NCBI RefSeq assembly: GCF_001602525.1
Contig: NZ_LSYT01000010.1
Location: 62,001 to 126,000 of the forward strand
DNA length: 64,000 nucleotides
Direction: 5' to 3'
Source of the DNA: Flavobacterium chilense
GTDB taxonomy: Bacteria; Bacteroidota; Bacteroidia; Flavobacteriales; Flavobacteriaceae
A program made the translations under genes and the position numbers. This document shows positions 1 to 8,323 of this stretch, piece by piece; within the stretch, counting starts at the first letter, position 1, and each line of letters opens with the position of its first letter. The notes beneath the pieces are model-generated. The model was not told where the DNA came from. It saw nothing but the letters and a program-made list of their open reading frames with translations, and searched no databases.

Positions 1-570
1 ATCTTAACAAATACCAATCAACTTGCCCAAGATAAAGTAACTGATTTTCCTGTTAGATTTATTAGCAGTAATGATCCAATCATTAGAAGCAGATATAGTA
101 TTTTAGTAAAACAATACGTTCAAAGTCTGGCAGCCCATACTTTTTTTGAAACTCTAAAAGAAATATCAAATACAGGAAGTATTTTATCACAAACTCAACC
201 TGGCTTTTTTTACGGCAACATCAACCCCGTTGACAATCCGGGAGAAAAAGTAATTGGCTATTTTGATGTTTCTTCTTATTCAGAAAAAAGATTATTTTTC
301 AATTTTACAGATGTTCTTCCCGGACAATTAATCCCTCCTTATCAATATAATTGCCCTGCCCCGATTCCGGATGGAGATGTCAAAAATTACATATTTACAT
401 ATTGCTTTGGCCCACCTGACTGTCAAGGTAATATAATACTTGATTTACTCGGCACAGGATTAAAAACATATTTCCCTGACGAAAGCGGAGATTATATCTT
501 ATACCCTATCGAATGCGGAGACTGTACTTCATTTTCATCAAACATAAAACCATCATTTTGGATAGATTAA
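1..570 (+). CDS. DUF4249 domain-containing protein, C-terminal part (5' end outside window)
   Basis: An open frame runs in from the window edge and ends at TAA 568-570, giving 189 residues. It shows DUF4249 features: a GYFDVSSYSEKRLFF stretch, several cysteines (CPAP, YCFGPPDC), and the typical end CGDCTSFSSNIKPSFWID. DUF4249 proteins are usually lipoproteins encoded beside TonB-dependent receptors or plug-like proteins, and the next gene here is of that kind, overlapping this one by up to 58 nt. No enzymatic role is established for the family; a partner role in outer-membrane uptake is inferred from such neighbourhoods. The N-terminus and lipobox are outside the window. Confidence 0.8.
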   Translation: MLTNTNQLAQDKVTDFPVRFISSNDPIIRSRYSILVKQYVQSLAAHTFFETLKEISNTGSILSQTQPGFFYGNINPVDNPGEKVIGYFDVSSYSEKRLFFNFTDVLPGQLIPPYQYNCPAPIPDGDVKNYIFTYCFGPPDCQGNIILDLLGTGLKTYFPDESGDYILYPIECGDCTSFSSNIKPSFWID

Positions 571-2285
571 AACATATAATAATTATAGCTTTAACAGTTA
601 GTTTTCAGCAAACTTCCTTTGCTCAGAAAACCAGTACTGTCACTGAACTGAACCAAATAGACCGAAAACTAAATGAGTCACTTTATGTTAGCACTAATAC
701 CAATTCATATCTGACAGGAGAAATTCTTTTATATAAAATGTTTTGTATCAATAAATCAACAAATACAATATCAGATTATAGTAAGGTCGCTTATTTACAA
801 CTTGTAGACAGTAATAAAAAAACTGTTTTTACTCATAAACTCTTTTTAGAGAATGGCACTGCCAATGGTGATTTTTTTATTCCAACAACCCTGGAAACCG
901 GGAACTATAAACTGATAGGATATACAAACTGGATGCTCAATAAAAAGGCACCTGAATATTGTAATATTGATATTTATATTGTTAATCCGTACAAGGAAAA
1001 ACTAACCAATACAGTCTCTCAAAAACAATCTGCTACAGGAGAAATCAAAACTAACGAAAACATCTCTTTTGACTTAAAAAACAAAGAATATAAAACCCGA
1101 GATTTGATAGAATTGAAAATCAACACAAGTTCTGACGAGTTTGCAAAAGGTAATTATACACTTTCAATTAGAAAAAAAGATGGTTTCCTATCTGAGAATA
1201 AACCAACCTTTGAAACAGTCAATTCTAATAAAAATTTTGATAACGAAATAAAAAACACTGATTTTATATTACCAGAATTACGTGGTGAAATAATTTCCGG
1301 GAAAATATCCTCTAAAGGTTCCGATGTTAAAAACAAAAAAATTGCCCTTTCTATAGTAGGTAAAAACAACAATTTAAAGCTAACTAAAACAGATACTGAA
1401 GGCAGATTTATTTTTAATCTGGAAAAGCCAAATCCTGGTTCGAATATAATTGTTCAGATTATTGAAGATAACAAACAGGATTATACTGTTGAAATTGACA
1501 AACAAAAAGAAATTGATTTCTCAAATCTAACATTTGCCACTCTTCAGTTCGATTCTGATTTTAAACAAAACATATCTGAAAGACTGATTTCAAGTCAAAT
1601 TGAGAATGCTTATTATAATGTTAAGAAAGATAGCTTACTGGCTTCAACTGATACAATTCCTTTTTATGGTAATTTATCAAAAGAATACAAACTGGATGCC
1701 TTTACAAGATTCCCAACCATGGAAGAAACCATAACCGAAGTTGTTTATGGTACCTATTTTACAAAAAACAAAAACAATTACTCTATTCACGTTTATGATT
1801 ATGATCCAAACTATGAATCAGAGTTACCTGCTTTAATCGTTGTTGACGGATTAATTATAGAAGATCTTAGCGAGCTTTTTGCTTACAATCCTAAAAATAT
1901 TTATAAAGTTAATGTTGTTAAGGGAATTTACTATTATGGAGCAAAATCTTTTAATGGTGTAGTTGTATTCACTACAAAAAACGGAGATTATGACACCAAA
2001 CTAAAAGGCAGTTTTATTTTAAGACCTAAATTATTGAGACCTCAGTCTAAAAAGGAATATTTTCAGCCAGATTATGCAGACAATAAAAATGCGAGAATTC
2101 CTGATTACAGACATCAGTTATTATGGATGCCAAAAGTTAATTTAGGCAATTCAGATTCAAAAATCACATTTTATGCATCAGATGTATCAGGTAAGTTTGA
2201 GATAGTGCTTGAAGGATGTTCTACTAGTGGAAAACCGGTTTTCATTAAAGATTTTATAGAGATAAAAGACCCTATTATTAATTAA
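513..2285 (+). CDS. Secreted MG2-like / TonB plug-like domain protein
   Basis: About 590 residues from the ATG at 513, which lies inside the upstream DUF4249 gene. A TTG at 558 would give a cleaner signal peptide (DRLKHIIIIALTVSFQQTSFAQ), so the start is uncertain. After the signal comes a beta-rich region resembling a macroglobulin MG2 domain (about residues 50-160, with YLTGEILLYKMFC and ETGNYKLIGYTNWM). A carboxypeptidase-regulatory-like unit follows (about 255-325, RGEIISGKIS to TDTEGRFIFNLE). Near 440-495 is a plug-like segment (LPALIVVDGLIIEDLSEL, GVVVFTTKNGDY). There is no 22-strand barrel, so it is not a receptor in itself. Proteins of this build often follow DUF4249 genes in Flavobacteria. 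The molecular role is unknown. Confidence 0.72.
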   Translation: MRRLYFIFIKHKTIILDRLKHIIIIALTVSFQQTSFAQKTSTVTELNQIDRKLNESLYVSTNTNSYLTGEILLYKMFCINKSTNTISDYSKVAYLQLVDSNKKTVFTHKLFLENGTANGDFFIPTTLETGNYKLIGYTNWMLNKKAPEYCNIDIYIVNPYKEKLTNTVSQKQSATGEIKTNENISFDLKNKEYKTRDLIELKINTSSDEFAKGNYTLSIRKKDGFLSENKPTFETVNSNKNFDNEIKNTDFILPELRGEIISGKISSKGSDVKNKKIALSIVGKNNNLKLTKTDTEGRFIFNLEKPNPGSNIIVQIIEDNKQDYTVEIDKQKEIDFSNLTFATLQFDSDFKQNISERLISSQIENAYYNVKKDSLLASTDTIPFYGNLSKEYKLDAFTRFPTMEETITEVVYGTYFTKNKNNYSIHVYDYDPNYESELPALIVVDGLIIEDLSELFAYNPKNIYKVNVVKGIYYYGAKSFNGVVVFTTKNGDYDTKLKGSFILRPKLLRPQSKKEYFQPDYADNKNARIPDYRHQLLWMPKVNLGNSDSKITFYASDVSGKFEIVLEGCSTSGKPVFIKDFIEIKDPIIN

Positions 2286-2390
2286 GGCTTTGGCAGTATC
2301 AAGAAAAAAAGATAAATTTTAAAATATTTTTTACTTCGTTGTAACTTTTTTGATACTTCGTACGTATAATCATTTGTACACTTAAAAATT

Positions 2391-2396
2391 GAGGAG
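2391..2396 (+). promoter_or_regulatory. Strong Shine-Dalgarno (GAGGAG) of rpoD
   Basis: GAGGAG lies 9 nt upstream of the rpoD ATG. It matches the anti-Shine-Dalgarno of 16S rRNA well. Other starts inspected here are preceded only by A-rich sequence, as is usual in Flavobacteria, so this one stands out. It fixes the start of rpoD. Confidence 0.7.
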
Positions 2397-2405
2397 ACAA
2401 ATAAC

Positions 2406-3269
2406 ATGAGACAACTTAAAATCACCAAGCAGGTAACCAATCGTGAAACTGCATCGTTAGACAAATACCTACAAGAAATTGGAAAAGTTGACCTAATTAC
2501 CGCTGATGAAGAGGTAGAATTAGCACAAAGAATAAAAGCCGGTGATCAAAGAGCATTAGAAAAATTAACAAAAGCCAACCTACGTTTCGTTGTATCGGTG
2601 GCAAAACAATATCAAAATCAAGGATTAACTCTTCCTGACTTAATTAATGAAGGAAACTTAGGTTTAATTAAAGCTGCTCAACGTTTTGATGAAACTCGTG
2701 GTTTCAAATTCATATCTTACGCCGTATGGTGGATTCGTCAATCGATTCTTCAGGCTTTGGCAGAACAATCCCGTATTGTTCGTTTACCATTAAACAAAAT
2801 TGGTTCTATCAATAAAATCAACAAAATGTATGCTTTATTAGAGCAATCTAACGAGCGTCCACCTTCTGCTGAGGAAATTGCAAAAGAACTAGACATGACT
2901 GTAAATGACGTAAAAGAGTCTATGAAAAACTCTGGTCGTCACCTATCAATGGATGCACCTCTTGTTGAAGGGGAAGATTCTAACCTTTATGACGTTTTAC
3001 GTTCTGGAGAATCTCCAAACCCGGACAGAGAATTAATTCACGAATCATTACGTACTGAAATCGAACGCTCTTTAGAAACATTAACCCCAAGAGAGGCAGA
3101 TGTTGTTCGTTTGTATTTTGGTCTTGGCGACCAACACCCAATGACTTTAGAAGAAATTGGAGAAACTTTCGATTTAACTCGTGAGCGTGTTCGTCAGATT
3201 AAAGAAAAAGCAATCCGTAGATTAAAACACACTTCTAGAAGTAAAATCCTTAAAACCTATTTAGGATAA
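2406..3269 (+). CDS. rpoD: RNA polymerase primary sigma factor RpoD (SigA), short Bacteroidota type
   Basis: A 287-residue sigma-70 protein. It lacks region 1.1 and the non-conserved region, as normal for the Bacteroidota housekeeping sigma. Region 1.2 (SLDKYLQEIG), region 2 (NLRFVVSVAKQYQNQGL, LINEGNLGLIKAAQRFD, FKFISYAVWWIRQSI), region 3 (VRLPLNKIGSINKI) and region 4 with its helix-turn-helix (MTLEEIGETFDLTRERVRQI) are all intact. It directs core polymerase to the TTTG / TAnnTTTG promoters seen elsewhere in the window. The start is supported by the GAGGAG 9 nt upstream. Upstream sequence (2349-2376) contains TTTG and a TATAAT/ATTTG-rich stretch but no exact -7 box. A terminator follows at 3391-3418. 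Confidence 0.97.
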   Translation: MRQLKITKQVTNRETASLDKYLQEIGKVDLITADEEVELAQRIKAGDQRALEKLTKANLRFVVSVAKQYQNQGLTLPDLINEGNLGLIKAAQRFDETRGFKFISYAVWWIRQSILQALAEQSRIVRLPLNKIGSINKINKMYALLEQSNERPPSAEEIAKELDMTVNDVKESMKNSGRHLSMDAPLVEGEDSNLYDVLRSGESPNPDRELIHESLRTEIERSLETLTPREADVVRLYFGLGDQHPMTLEEIGETFDLTRERVRQIKEKAIRRLKHTSRSKILKTYLG

Positions 3270-3278
3270 ATAATATTT

Positions 3279-3321
3279 GTTTCAGGTTTAAAGTTTCAGG
3301 TTGCTTTGAGTAACCTGAAAC
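3279..3321. repeat. GTTTCAGGTT repeat: two direct copies and one inverted copy
   Basis: GTTTCAGGTT occurs at 3279-3288 and 3293-3302, and its exact reverse complement AACCTGAAAC at 3312-3321. The last two can form a 10-bp hairpin with a 9-nt loop downstream of rpoD. The same word occurs twice in tandem at 63293-63319, so it is a dispersed intergenic repeat rather than a gene-specific terminator. There is no T-tract next to the hairpin. Confidence 0.6.
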
Positions 3322-3390
3322 ATAAAACTTGAAGCCTTTGTAACGTAAACAACAGTTTGATTGACTGTTCGTTTTTTGATTGATGATTGA

Positions 3391-3418
3391 AACTCCGGCT
3401 GATTACCGGAGTTTTTTA
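3391..3418 (+). terminator. Rho-independent terminator after rpoD
   Basis: The stem AACTCCGG (3391-3398) pairs with CCGGAGTT (3406-3413), loop of 7 nt, followed by a T-run. A weaker stem AACAGT/ACTGTT (3351-3369) followed by CGTTTTTT sits just before it. Together they close the rpoD transcript. Confidence 0.85.
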
Positions 3419-3436
3419 TTTTATTTTTTAACCGAA

Positions 3437-3568
3437 AAGTCCGCAAGGCTTTTTTATCTTTTGAATCTTATAAAAAACACAAAGTCCGCAAAGCTTTGTG
3501 AACTTTATAATCCAATCAAATATTTGACATAAAACTTTGCGAACTCTGCGTAAATCTTTGCGGACTTT
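3437..3568. repeat. Intergenic CTTTGCG / CGCAAAG repeat cluster
   Basis: This is the only non-coding stretch above 300 bases (3270-3618). Besides the terminators it holds repeats of one word. AAAGTCCGCAAAG at 3481-3493 is the exact reverse complement of CTTTGCGGACTTT at 3556-3568. A near copy (AAAGTCCGCAAGG) lies at 3437-3449, and CTTTGCGAACTCTGCG at 3535-3550. A related copy lies before the glycerophosphodiesterase (55340-55358). I see no open frame worth calling a gene here. Confidence 0.6.
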
Positions 3569-3591
3569 GCGATTAAAAAAAATTATCTTTG
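3557..3591 (+). promoter_or_regulatory. Candidate rpe promoter
   Basis: An exact Bacteroidota -7 box TATCTTTG at 3584-3591 lies 27 nt before the rpe ATG. TTTG at 3557-3560 gives a 23-nt spacer and TTTG at 3566-3569 a 14-nt one. Both TTTG words belong to the CTTTGCG repeat cluster. Confidence 0.5.
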
Positions 3592-3618
3592 CAAAAAAAC
3601 AACACACACAACTACACA

Positions 3619-4281
3619 ATGAAAAATACACTCATCGCTCCTTCAGTTCTTGCGGCAGATTTTGCCAATTTACAACGAGATATCGAAATGATCAACAACA
3701 GTCAGGCTGATTGGTTTCATATTGATATTATGGATGGAGTTTTTGTTCCGAATATTTCTTTCGGAATGCCAGTTTTAGAAGCTATTTCTAAACATGCAAA
3801 TAAATATATTGATGTACACTTAATGATTATTGATCCGGATCGATACATTAAAACCTTCGCTGACTTAGGCGCTAATGGTTTAACAGTACATTATGAAGCC
3901 TGCACACATCTTCACAGAACATTACAAGCCATCAAAGCCGAAGGAATGAAAGCAGGTGTTGCCATTAATCCTCATACTAATATTGACTTGTTAGAAGACG
4001 TTATTAACGATATTGATTTGGTTTGTATTATGAGTGTAAATCCAGGTTTTGGAGGTCAATCATTTATTGAGAACACTTATACTAAAGTAAAAAAACTAAA
4101 AGATCTGATTACTCGTAAAAATGCTTCGACAATAATTGAAATTGATGGCGGTGTAACAAGCAAAAATGCAAAACAATTAGTAGAAGCCGGAGCTGATGTT
4201 TTGGTTGCAGGAAGCTTTGTATTTAAAGCCGAAAATCCAACTCAAACAGTTACTGAGTTAAAAGCTCTGACTACTTTTTAA
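3619..4281 (+). CDS. rpe: Ribulose-phosphate 3-epimerase
   Basis: 220 residues from ATG 3619 (MKNTLIAPSVLAADF). The frame is open further upstream from a TTG, but the conserved family N-terminus begins at this ATG. Family marks are APSVLAADF, the metal/active-site motif HIDIMDGVFVPN, HLMI, the phosphate-binding loop MSVNPGFGGQ, and EIDGGV near residue 180. It interconverts ribulose-5-phosphate and xylulose-5-phosphate in the cytosolic pentose phosphate pathway. Length is normal. The gene has its own -7 box and overlaps the convergent nuclease gene by 24 nt at the 3' ends, leaving no room for an intergenic terminator. Confidence 0.96.
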   Translation: MKNTLIAPSVLAADFANLQRDIEMINNSQADWFHIDIMDGVFVPNISFGMPVLEAISKHANKYIDVHLMIIDPDRYIKTFADLGANGLTVHYEACTHLHRTLQAIKAEGMKAGVAINPHTNIDLLEDVINDIDLVCIMSVNPGFGGQSFIENTYTKVKKLKDLITRKNASTIIEIDGGVTSKNAKQLVEAGADVLVAGSFVFKAENPTQTVTELKALTTF

Positions 4282-5043
4282 GTTTTTCAAATTCGGAAAG
4301 AAATCAATTCCAGTCATTTTTTCTAAAGTTTCTATTGGAACCACAAAATCATAAAGTGACTTCTCGCTATCTTGATTTGGGACTAAAAAAGCAATTGCCT
4401 TATATTCCTTTCCTGATTTAGCTAAAATAATTTTATAAAAATATTTAGGGACAGCCACTTTTTCTGTCCCTATTTTCTTATCAGAATCTTTCAAAATTCC
4501 ACCTGTAACTACATAAATATCATTGTATTTACTAGCCCAATAACGTGTTTTTTGTTCCAGTCGGTTCCAGATTCTGCTATTAAAATCGTGATCTTGCGGC
4601 GAAATATTCGATGTGTAAAAAGTATCGTTGTAAGCACTTTGATTAAACTCCATATCACCAGCCGGGCAAAGATGTCCTTTATCATATCCTGAGTTTTTAT
4701 AATTTCTCCAATCTGCAGAACCAGTTGTTACTTTTGGGTCTTCTATAAAATAAGGACGCTTATAATTTGCATCTTTTAGATATTCCTTCTTTAATTCATA
4801 AGCTACCCATTCTGCCTGCTCAAATTTTTCATTATACGACAACGTATAATATTGATGTTTTACAATTTGATTTGTTGTAGAAGTAGGCAAATAAGCCGTT
4901 GTATATAATGAATCCGTAGCGCTTTGACCGGAAACAAAAGGGATTTGGCTTTTCTCATTATTTAAATCCTTTTGACCGTTGATTTCTTTTTTGCATGATA
5001 ACAATCCAAATCCTATCAATCCTAACAGAATATATCTTTTCAT
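4258..5043 (-). CDS. DNA/RNA non-specific endonuclease, lipoprotein
   Basis: 261 residues starting MKRYILLGLIGFGLLSCKKE, a lipoprotein signal with its cysteine near residue 17. The NUC1-type beta-beta-alpha-metal core is clear: YDKGHLCPAGDM carries the catalytic His (family form DRGH, here DKGH), and ISPQDHDFNSRIWNRLE supplies the metal-binding Asn. These enzymes cut single- and double-stranded DNA and RNA with Mg2+. The signal suggests action in the periplasm or at the cell surface, for scavenging or degrading foreign nucleic acid. It lies downstream of the prc gene but has its own promoter, with a terminator between them. It ends inside the 3' end of rpe (24-nt convergent overlap). Confidence 0.9.
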   Translation of the reverse strand: MKRYILLGLIGFGLLSCKKEINGQKDLNNEKSQIPFVSGQSATDSLYTTAYLPTSTTNQIVKHQYYTLSYNEKFEQAEWVAYELKKEYLKDANYKRPYFIEDPKVTTGSADWRNYKNSGYDKGHLCPAGDMEFNQSAYNDTFYTSNISPQDHDFNSRIWNRLEQKTRYWASKYNDIYVVTGGILKDSDKKIGTEKVAVPKYFYKIILAKSGKEYKAIAFLVPNQDSEKSLYDFVVPIETLEKMTGIDFFPNLKNLKSSQSF

Positions 5044-5063
5044 TTATTGATTACTTTTTACTT

Positions 5064-5094
5064 CAAATATAAACTTACAAAAAAACGCTCCAAA
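5064..5094 (-). promoter_or_regulatory. Promoter of the endonuclease gene
   Basis: On the minus strand TTTG (5094-5091), a 19-nt spacer and TATATTTG (5071-5064) match the Bacteroidota consensus exactly, 20 nt before the ATG. The -33 element sits inside the palindromic terminator of the upstream gene. Confidence 0.65.
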
Positions 5095-5117
5095 AAATTA
5101 ATTTTTTGGAGCGTTTT
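5082..5117 (-). terminator. Palindromic terminator after the processing protease
   Basis: A perfect 36-nt palindrome with arms AAAACGCTCCAAAAAAT (5082-5098) and ATTTTTTGGAGCGTTTT (5101-5117). On the minus strand it is followed by a T-run, so it should end the protease transcript before the nuclease gene. Confidence 0.85.
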
Positions 5118-5143
5118 AATAACAAATTAAATTCTTTATATAA

Positions 5144-7327
5144 TTAAGATTTAACTAATTTATCTCTTTTGATTTTACCCGGGTTTGTGTTCTTAGCTAC
5201 ACTTTTAGTTTGCAAATCATCTAAAACGTTTAATGCTTCTTCTACATAAACATCTTTAGCCAATGCCTGATGCCACGCATCTCTTTTTTCTTTTAAAGTT
5301 GCATCGCTATTCATTTCCAGTTCTTCATAAGGTAAAGATTTAAAAACCAAATTGTTTTTATAATCTGAAATTGGTTTGTATTTTTTACCTTCATTTTCAA
5401 CTTGTTCCTGAGTAGCTTTAAAGTTTTTAATATTTAAGCTATAAGTATTCTCTTTACTCTTAACATCAATCCATTTTGCATTATCTTCAATTAACTTGAA
5501 TTGAGCATTCTGAGCAATTCTTGCTTTACTGTTTTCAATGGCTTTTGTAAAATTCTCATTCGATTTCCAAGTACTGTAATCGGCTGGATCAATTTTATCC
5601 CATGGCATTGCATTATCAATATCACGCTCTCCCATTTTTAAGTATGCATAACGATCCGGCATAACAACATCACTATGAACTCCTTCTAACTGAGTCGAAC
5701 CTCCATTGATTCTGTAGAACTTTTGACCTGTAATTTTCAAAGCACCTAAATCTCCATAATTTGCATTTCGAACAAATTGATTTAAATCCAATACATTTTG
5801 TACAGTTCCCTTACCATACGTTTGTTTACTACCAATGATTACGCCACGTTTGTAGTCCTGAATTGCTGCTGCCAAAATCTCTGAAGCCGAAGCCGAGAAG
5901 CTGTTCACCATGATTACTAGTGGTCCGTCCCATTCGATTTTTTTATCTTTATCGTATAAAACTTCTTTCTTTTTTCCTGCAGATTTTACCTGAACAATTG
6001 GTCCTTCTTCGATAAATAAACCAGCAATATCAACTACAGTAGACAAAGATCCACCACCATCATCACGTACATCAAGCACGATTCCGTTAATATCTTCTTT
6101 TTTCAGTCTTTCAACTTCAAGAGCGATATCTTTTCCGGCATCACGACCATCTTTATTTTCAAAATCGATATAAAATTTAGGTAAATAAATTACTCCGTAT
6201 TTCAATCCATTTCTCTCTACGATACTGGATTTAGCATATGTTTCTTCAATTTCAACTACATCTCTGATAATAGAAATTACTTTAATGCTTCCGTCTACTT
6301 TTTTAACTGTAAGTTTTACTTCAGTTCCTTTATGTCCTTTAATTTTTTTCACAACATCATCCAAACGCATTCCCACTACATCAACAGGCTCTTCGTTTCC
6401 TTGTGCTACTTTCAAAATTAAATCTCCCGCTTCAAGTTGTTTTCCTTTCCAGGCTGGTCCGCCAGAAATCAACTCATCAATTTGAGTAAAGTCATTTTTC
6501 TTGGTTAATCTTGCACCAATTCCTTCTAATTTTCCGCTAATATTAACATCAAAACGATCTTTTTCTTCCGGAGCAAAGTAACTTGTGTGCGGATCAAAAC
6601 GTGTCATGATTGAATTTACATATACAGAAAACCAATCTTCTTTGTTTAAATCTTTGATCAAACTAAAGTTATCATCTAAAGATTTTAATGAACTTTCACG
6701 GGTTTCTTTCTCTAAAGTTTCAAAAGATTTCACTTTATAGTTAGGATCTGTTTTCTTTTTATCTTCTTCTAACTTTTGTTTGGTCACAAGAGAAGACAAT
6801 GTAGACAACTTAATTTGTTTTCTCCATCTTTCATTAATCTCTGTTGCATTTTTTGCATATGGCAACTTATCGTAATCTGCATTGAATGTTTCATCAACAT
6901 CATAATTGAATGGTTGCGCTAAAATAGTTTTATAGCGTTTTTTGCTCTCTTCCATTCTTTTCATCAATCTTGTATAAGTAAGATTGAAAAATGTTAAATC
7001 TTTATTCAAAAACTGATCATCCAGTTGCAATTCGTATTGCTTAAATTCGTCAATGTCAGATTGCAGGAAAAATCTTTTTGAAGGATCTAATGCTTCAATA
7101 TAATCCTTAAAAATTCCTTTTGAGAATTCATCATTTATTTCTGCAGGATTGTAATGTCCTTTTTCAATAACAAATGCTAATAATTCTAAAAGCGTTTTAT
7201 CTCTATTTGGATCCGGATCAACTGTTTTGTCTGCATTTATTTTAAAAGCAAATAAGGTTAAAGACAAGCATAATACGGCTATAAGTATTTTATAATTTCT
7301 TTTCATAAACTTAATAATAGCATTCAT
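5144..7327 (-). CDS. prc: Carboxy-terminal processing protease (tail-specific protease, S41A)
   Basis: 727 residues from ATG 7327. A second ATG at 7306 (MKRNYKILIAVLCLSLTLF) would give a tighter signal peptide and may be the real start. Domain order matches Prc/Tsp: a long helical N-terminal domain (DPSKRFF, DPHTSYFAPEE), a PDZ domain near 260-345 (GIGARLTKKNDFTQI, GDLILKVAQG), then the S41 core. The core holds LPKFYIDF, DVRDDGGGSL, the serine motif NSFSASASEI and the lysine in YGKGTVQN, which form the Ser-Lys dyad. A C-terminal helical domain follows. It degrades or trims periplasmic proteins from the C-terminus. The length is usual for the family. It forms a single-gene unit closed by the palindrome at 5082-5117. 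Confidence 0.93.
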   Translation of the reverse strand: MNAIIKFMKRNYKILIAVLCLSLTLFAFKINADKTVDPDPNRDKTLLELLAFVIEKGHYNPAEINDEFSKGIFKDYIEALDPSKRFFLQSDIDEFKQYELQLDDQFLNKDLTFFNLTYTRLMKRMEESKKRYKTILAQPFNYDVDETFNADYDKLPYAKNATEINERWRKQIKLSTLSSLVTKQKLEEDKKKTDPNYKVKSFETLEKETRESSLKSLDDNFSLIKDLNKEDWFSVYVNSIMTRFDPHTSYFAPEEKDRFDVNISGKLEGIGARLTKKNDFTQIDELISGGPAWKGKQLEAGDLILKVAQGNEEPVDVVGMRLDDVVKKIKGHKGTEVKLTVKKVDGSIKVISIIRDVVEIEETYAKSSIVERNGLKYGVIYLPKFYIDFENKDGRDAGKDIALEVERLKKEDINGIVLDVRDDGGGSLSTVVDIAGLFIEEGPIVQVKSAGKKKEVLYDKDKKIEWDGPLVIMVNSFSASASEILAAAIQDYKRGVIIGSKQTYGKGTVQNVLDLNQFVRNANYGDLGALKITGQKFYRINGGSTQLEGVHSDVVMPDRYAYLKMGERDIDNAMPWDKIDPADYSTWKSNENFTKAIENSKARIAQNAQFKLIEDNAKWIDVKSKENTYSLNIKNFKATQEQVENEGKKYKPISDYKNNLVFKSLPYEELEMNSDATLKEKRDAWHQALAKDVYVEEALNVLDDLQTKSVAKNTNPGKIKRDKLVKS

Positions 7328-7543
7328 CAAATTTTTTAATCTAAGTTACGGTAAAAACTATGCCAACAAAGCCAAGTTCACTATAATTTTTTGTTAAAGA
7401 TATAAAAATGTTTGATGCCCCATAATCTTCTTCAAATTAGTTGACAAATTTTATTTTATTTGTTAGTATTCTCCCCTAATCTGTCACTACATTTGTTTTT
7501 AAAACGAACCACTTTCCACAAACAAAAATCATAATTTATTAGT

Positions 7544-8323
7544 ATGAAAAATGAAAGACCTCTAATATTAGTTACTAATGACGATGGTATTTTAGCTCCC
7601 GGAATCAGAACTTTAATAAGTATCATGGAAACTATTGGCGAAGTAGTTGTGGTGGCTCCGGACAAACCTCAAAGTGCAATGGGCCATGCTATAACCATAA
7701 ACAATACGCTTTTTCTTGATAAGATTTCAAAAGAGGATGATGCAGTAGCAGAATACAGCTGTTCCGGAACTCCTGTTGATTGTGTAAAACTGGCAGTAAA
7801 TGAAATACTAAAGAGAAAGCCTGATTTGTGTGTTTCGGGAATTAATCATGGCTCAAACTCCTCTATAAATGTAATTTATTCCGGCACAATGAGTGCAGCA
7901 GTTGAAGCAGGAATTGAAGGCATTCAGGCAATTGGTTTTTCTTTATTGGATTTTGACTGGAATGCCGATTTTGAACAAATAAAATCATTCGTTAAGAAAA
8001 TTACTTTAGAAACTCTTAAAAACAAACTGCCTCCGGGTGTTGTGCTCAATGTTAATTTTCCAAAACTAAAAGAAGAAGATATTAAAGGAATAAGAATTTG
8101 CCGTCAGGCGAAAGCTTATTATGCGCAGAAATTTGACAAAAGACAAACTCCTTCGGGCAAAGATTATTACTGGCTTACTGGTAAATTCACTAATGAAGAC
8201 AAAGGTGAAGATACAGACGAATGGGCTTTAGAAAATGGCTATATCTCTGTAGTTCCTGTACAATTTGACCTTACTGCCCATCATTCTATTCAACAACTTA
8301 ATACCTGGAAATTAAATGAATAA
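7544..8323 (+). CDS. surE: 5'/3'-nucleotidase SurE
   Basis: 259 residues. The SurE hallmarks are at the N-terminus: LVTNDDGILAPGI (metal-binding Asp pair), SAMGHAIT, the motif SGTPVDCVKLA and SGINHGSN. It dephosphorylates nucleoside monophosphates in the cytosol with a divalent metal. It is first in a plus-strand run of surE, small membrane gene, lpxB, NlpC/P60 and comEC. Its stop overlaps the next start by 8 nt, suggesting translational coupling. A TACATTTG -7-like word lies at 7488-7495, with TTTG 25 nt further upstream, slightly long spacing for a promoter. Confidence 0.96.
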   Translation: MKNERPLILVTNDDGILAPGIRTLISIMETIGEVVVVAPDKPQSAMGHAITINNTLFLDKISKEDDAVAEYSCSGTPVDCVKLAVNEILKRKPDLCVSGINHGSNSSINVIYSGTMSAAVEAGIEGIQAIGFSLLDFDWNADFEQIKSFVKKITLETLKNKLPPGVVLNVNFPKLKEEDIKGIRICRQAKAYYAQKFDKRQTPSGKDYYWLTGKFTNEDKGEDTDEWALENGYISVVPVQFDLTAHHSIQQLNTWKLNE

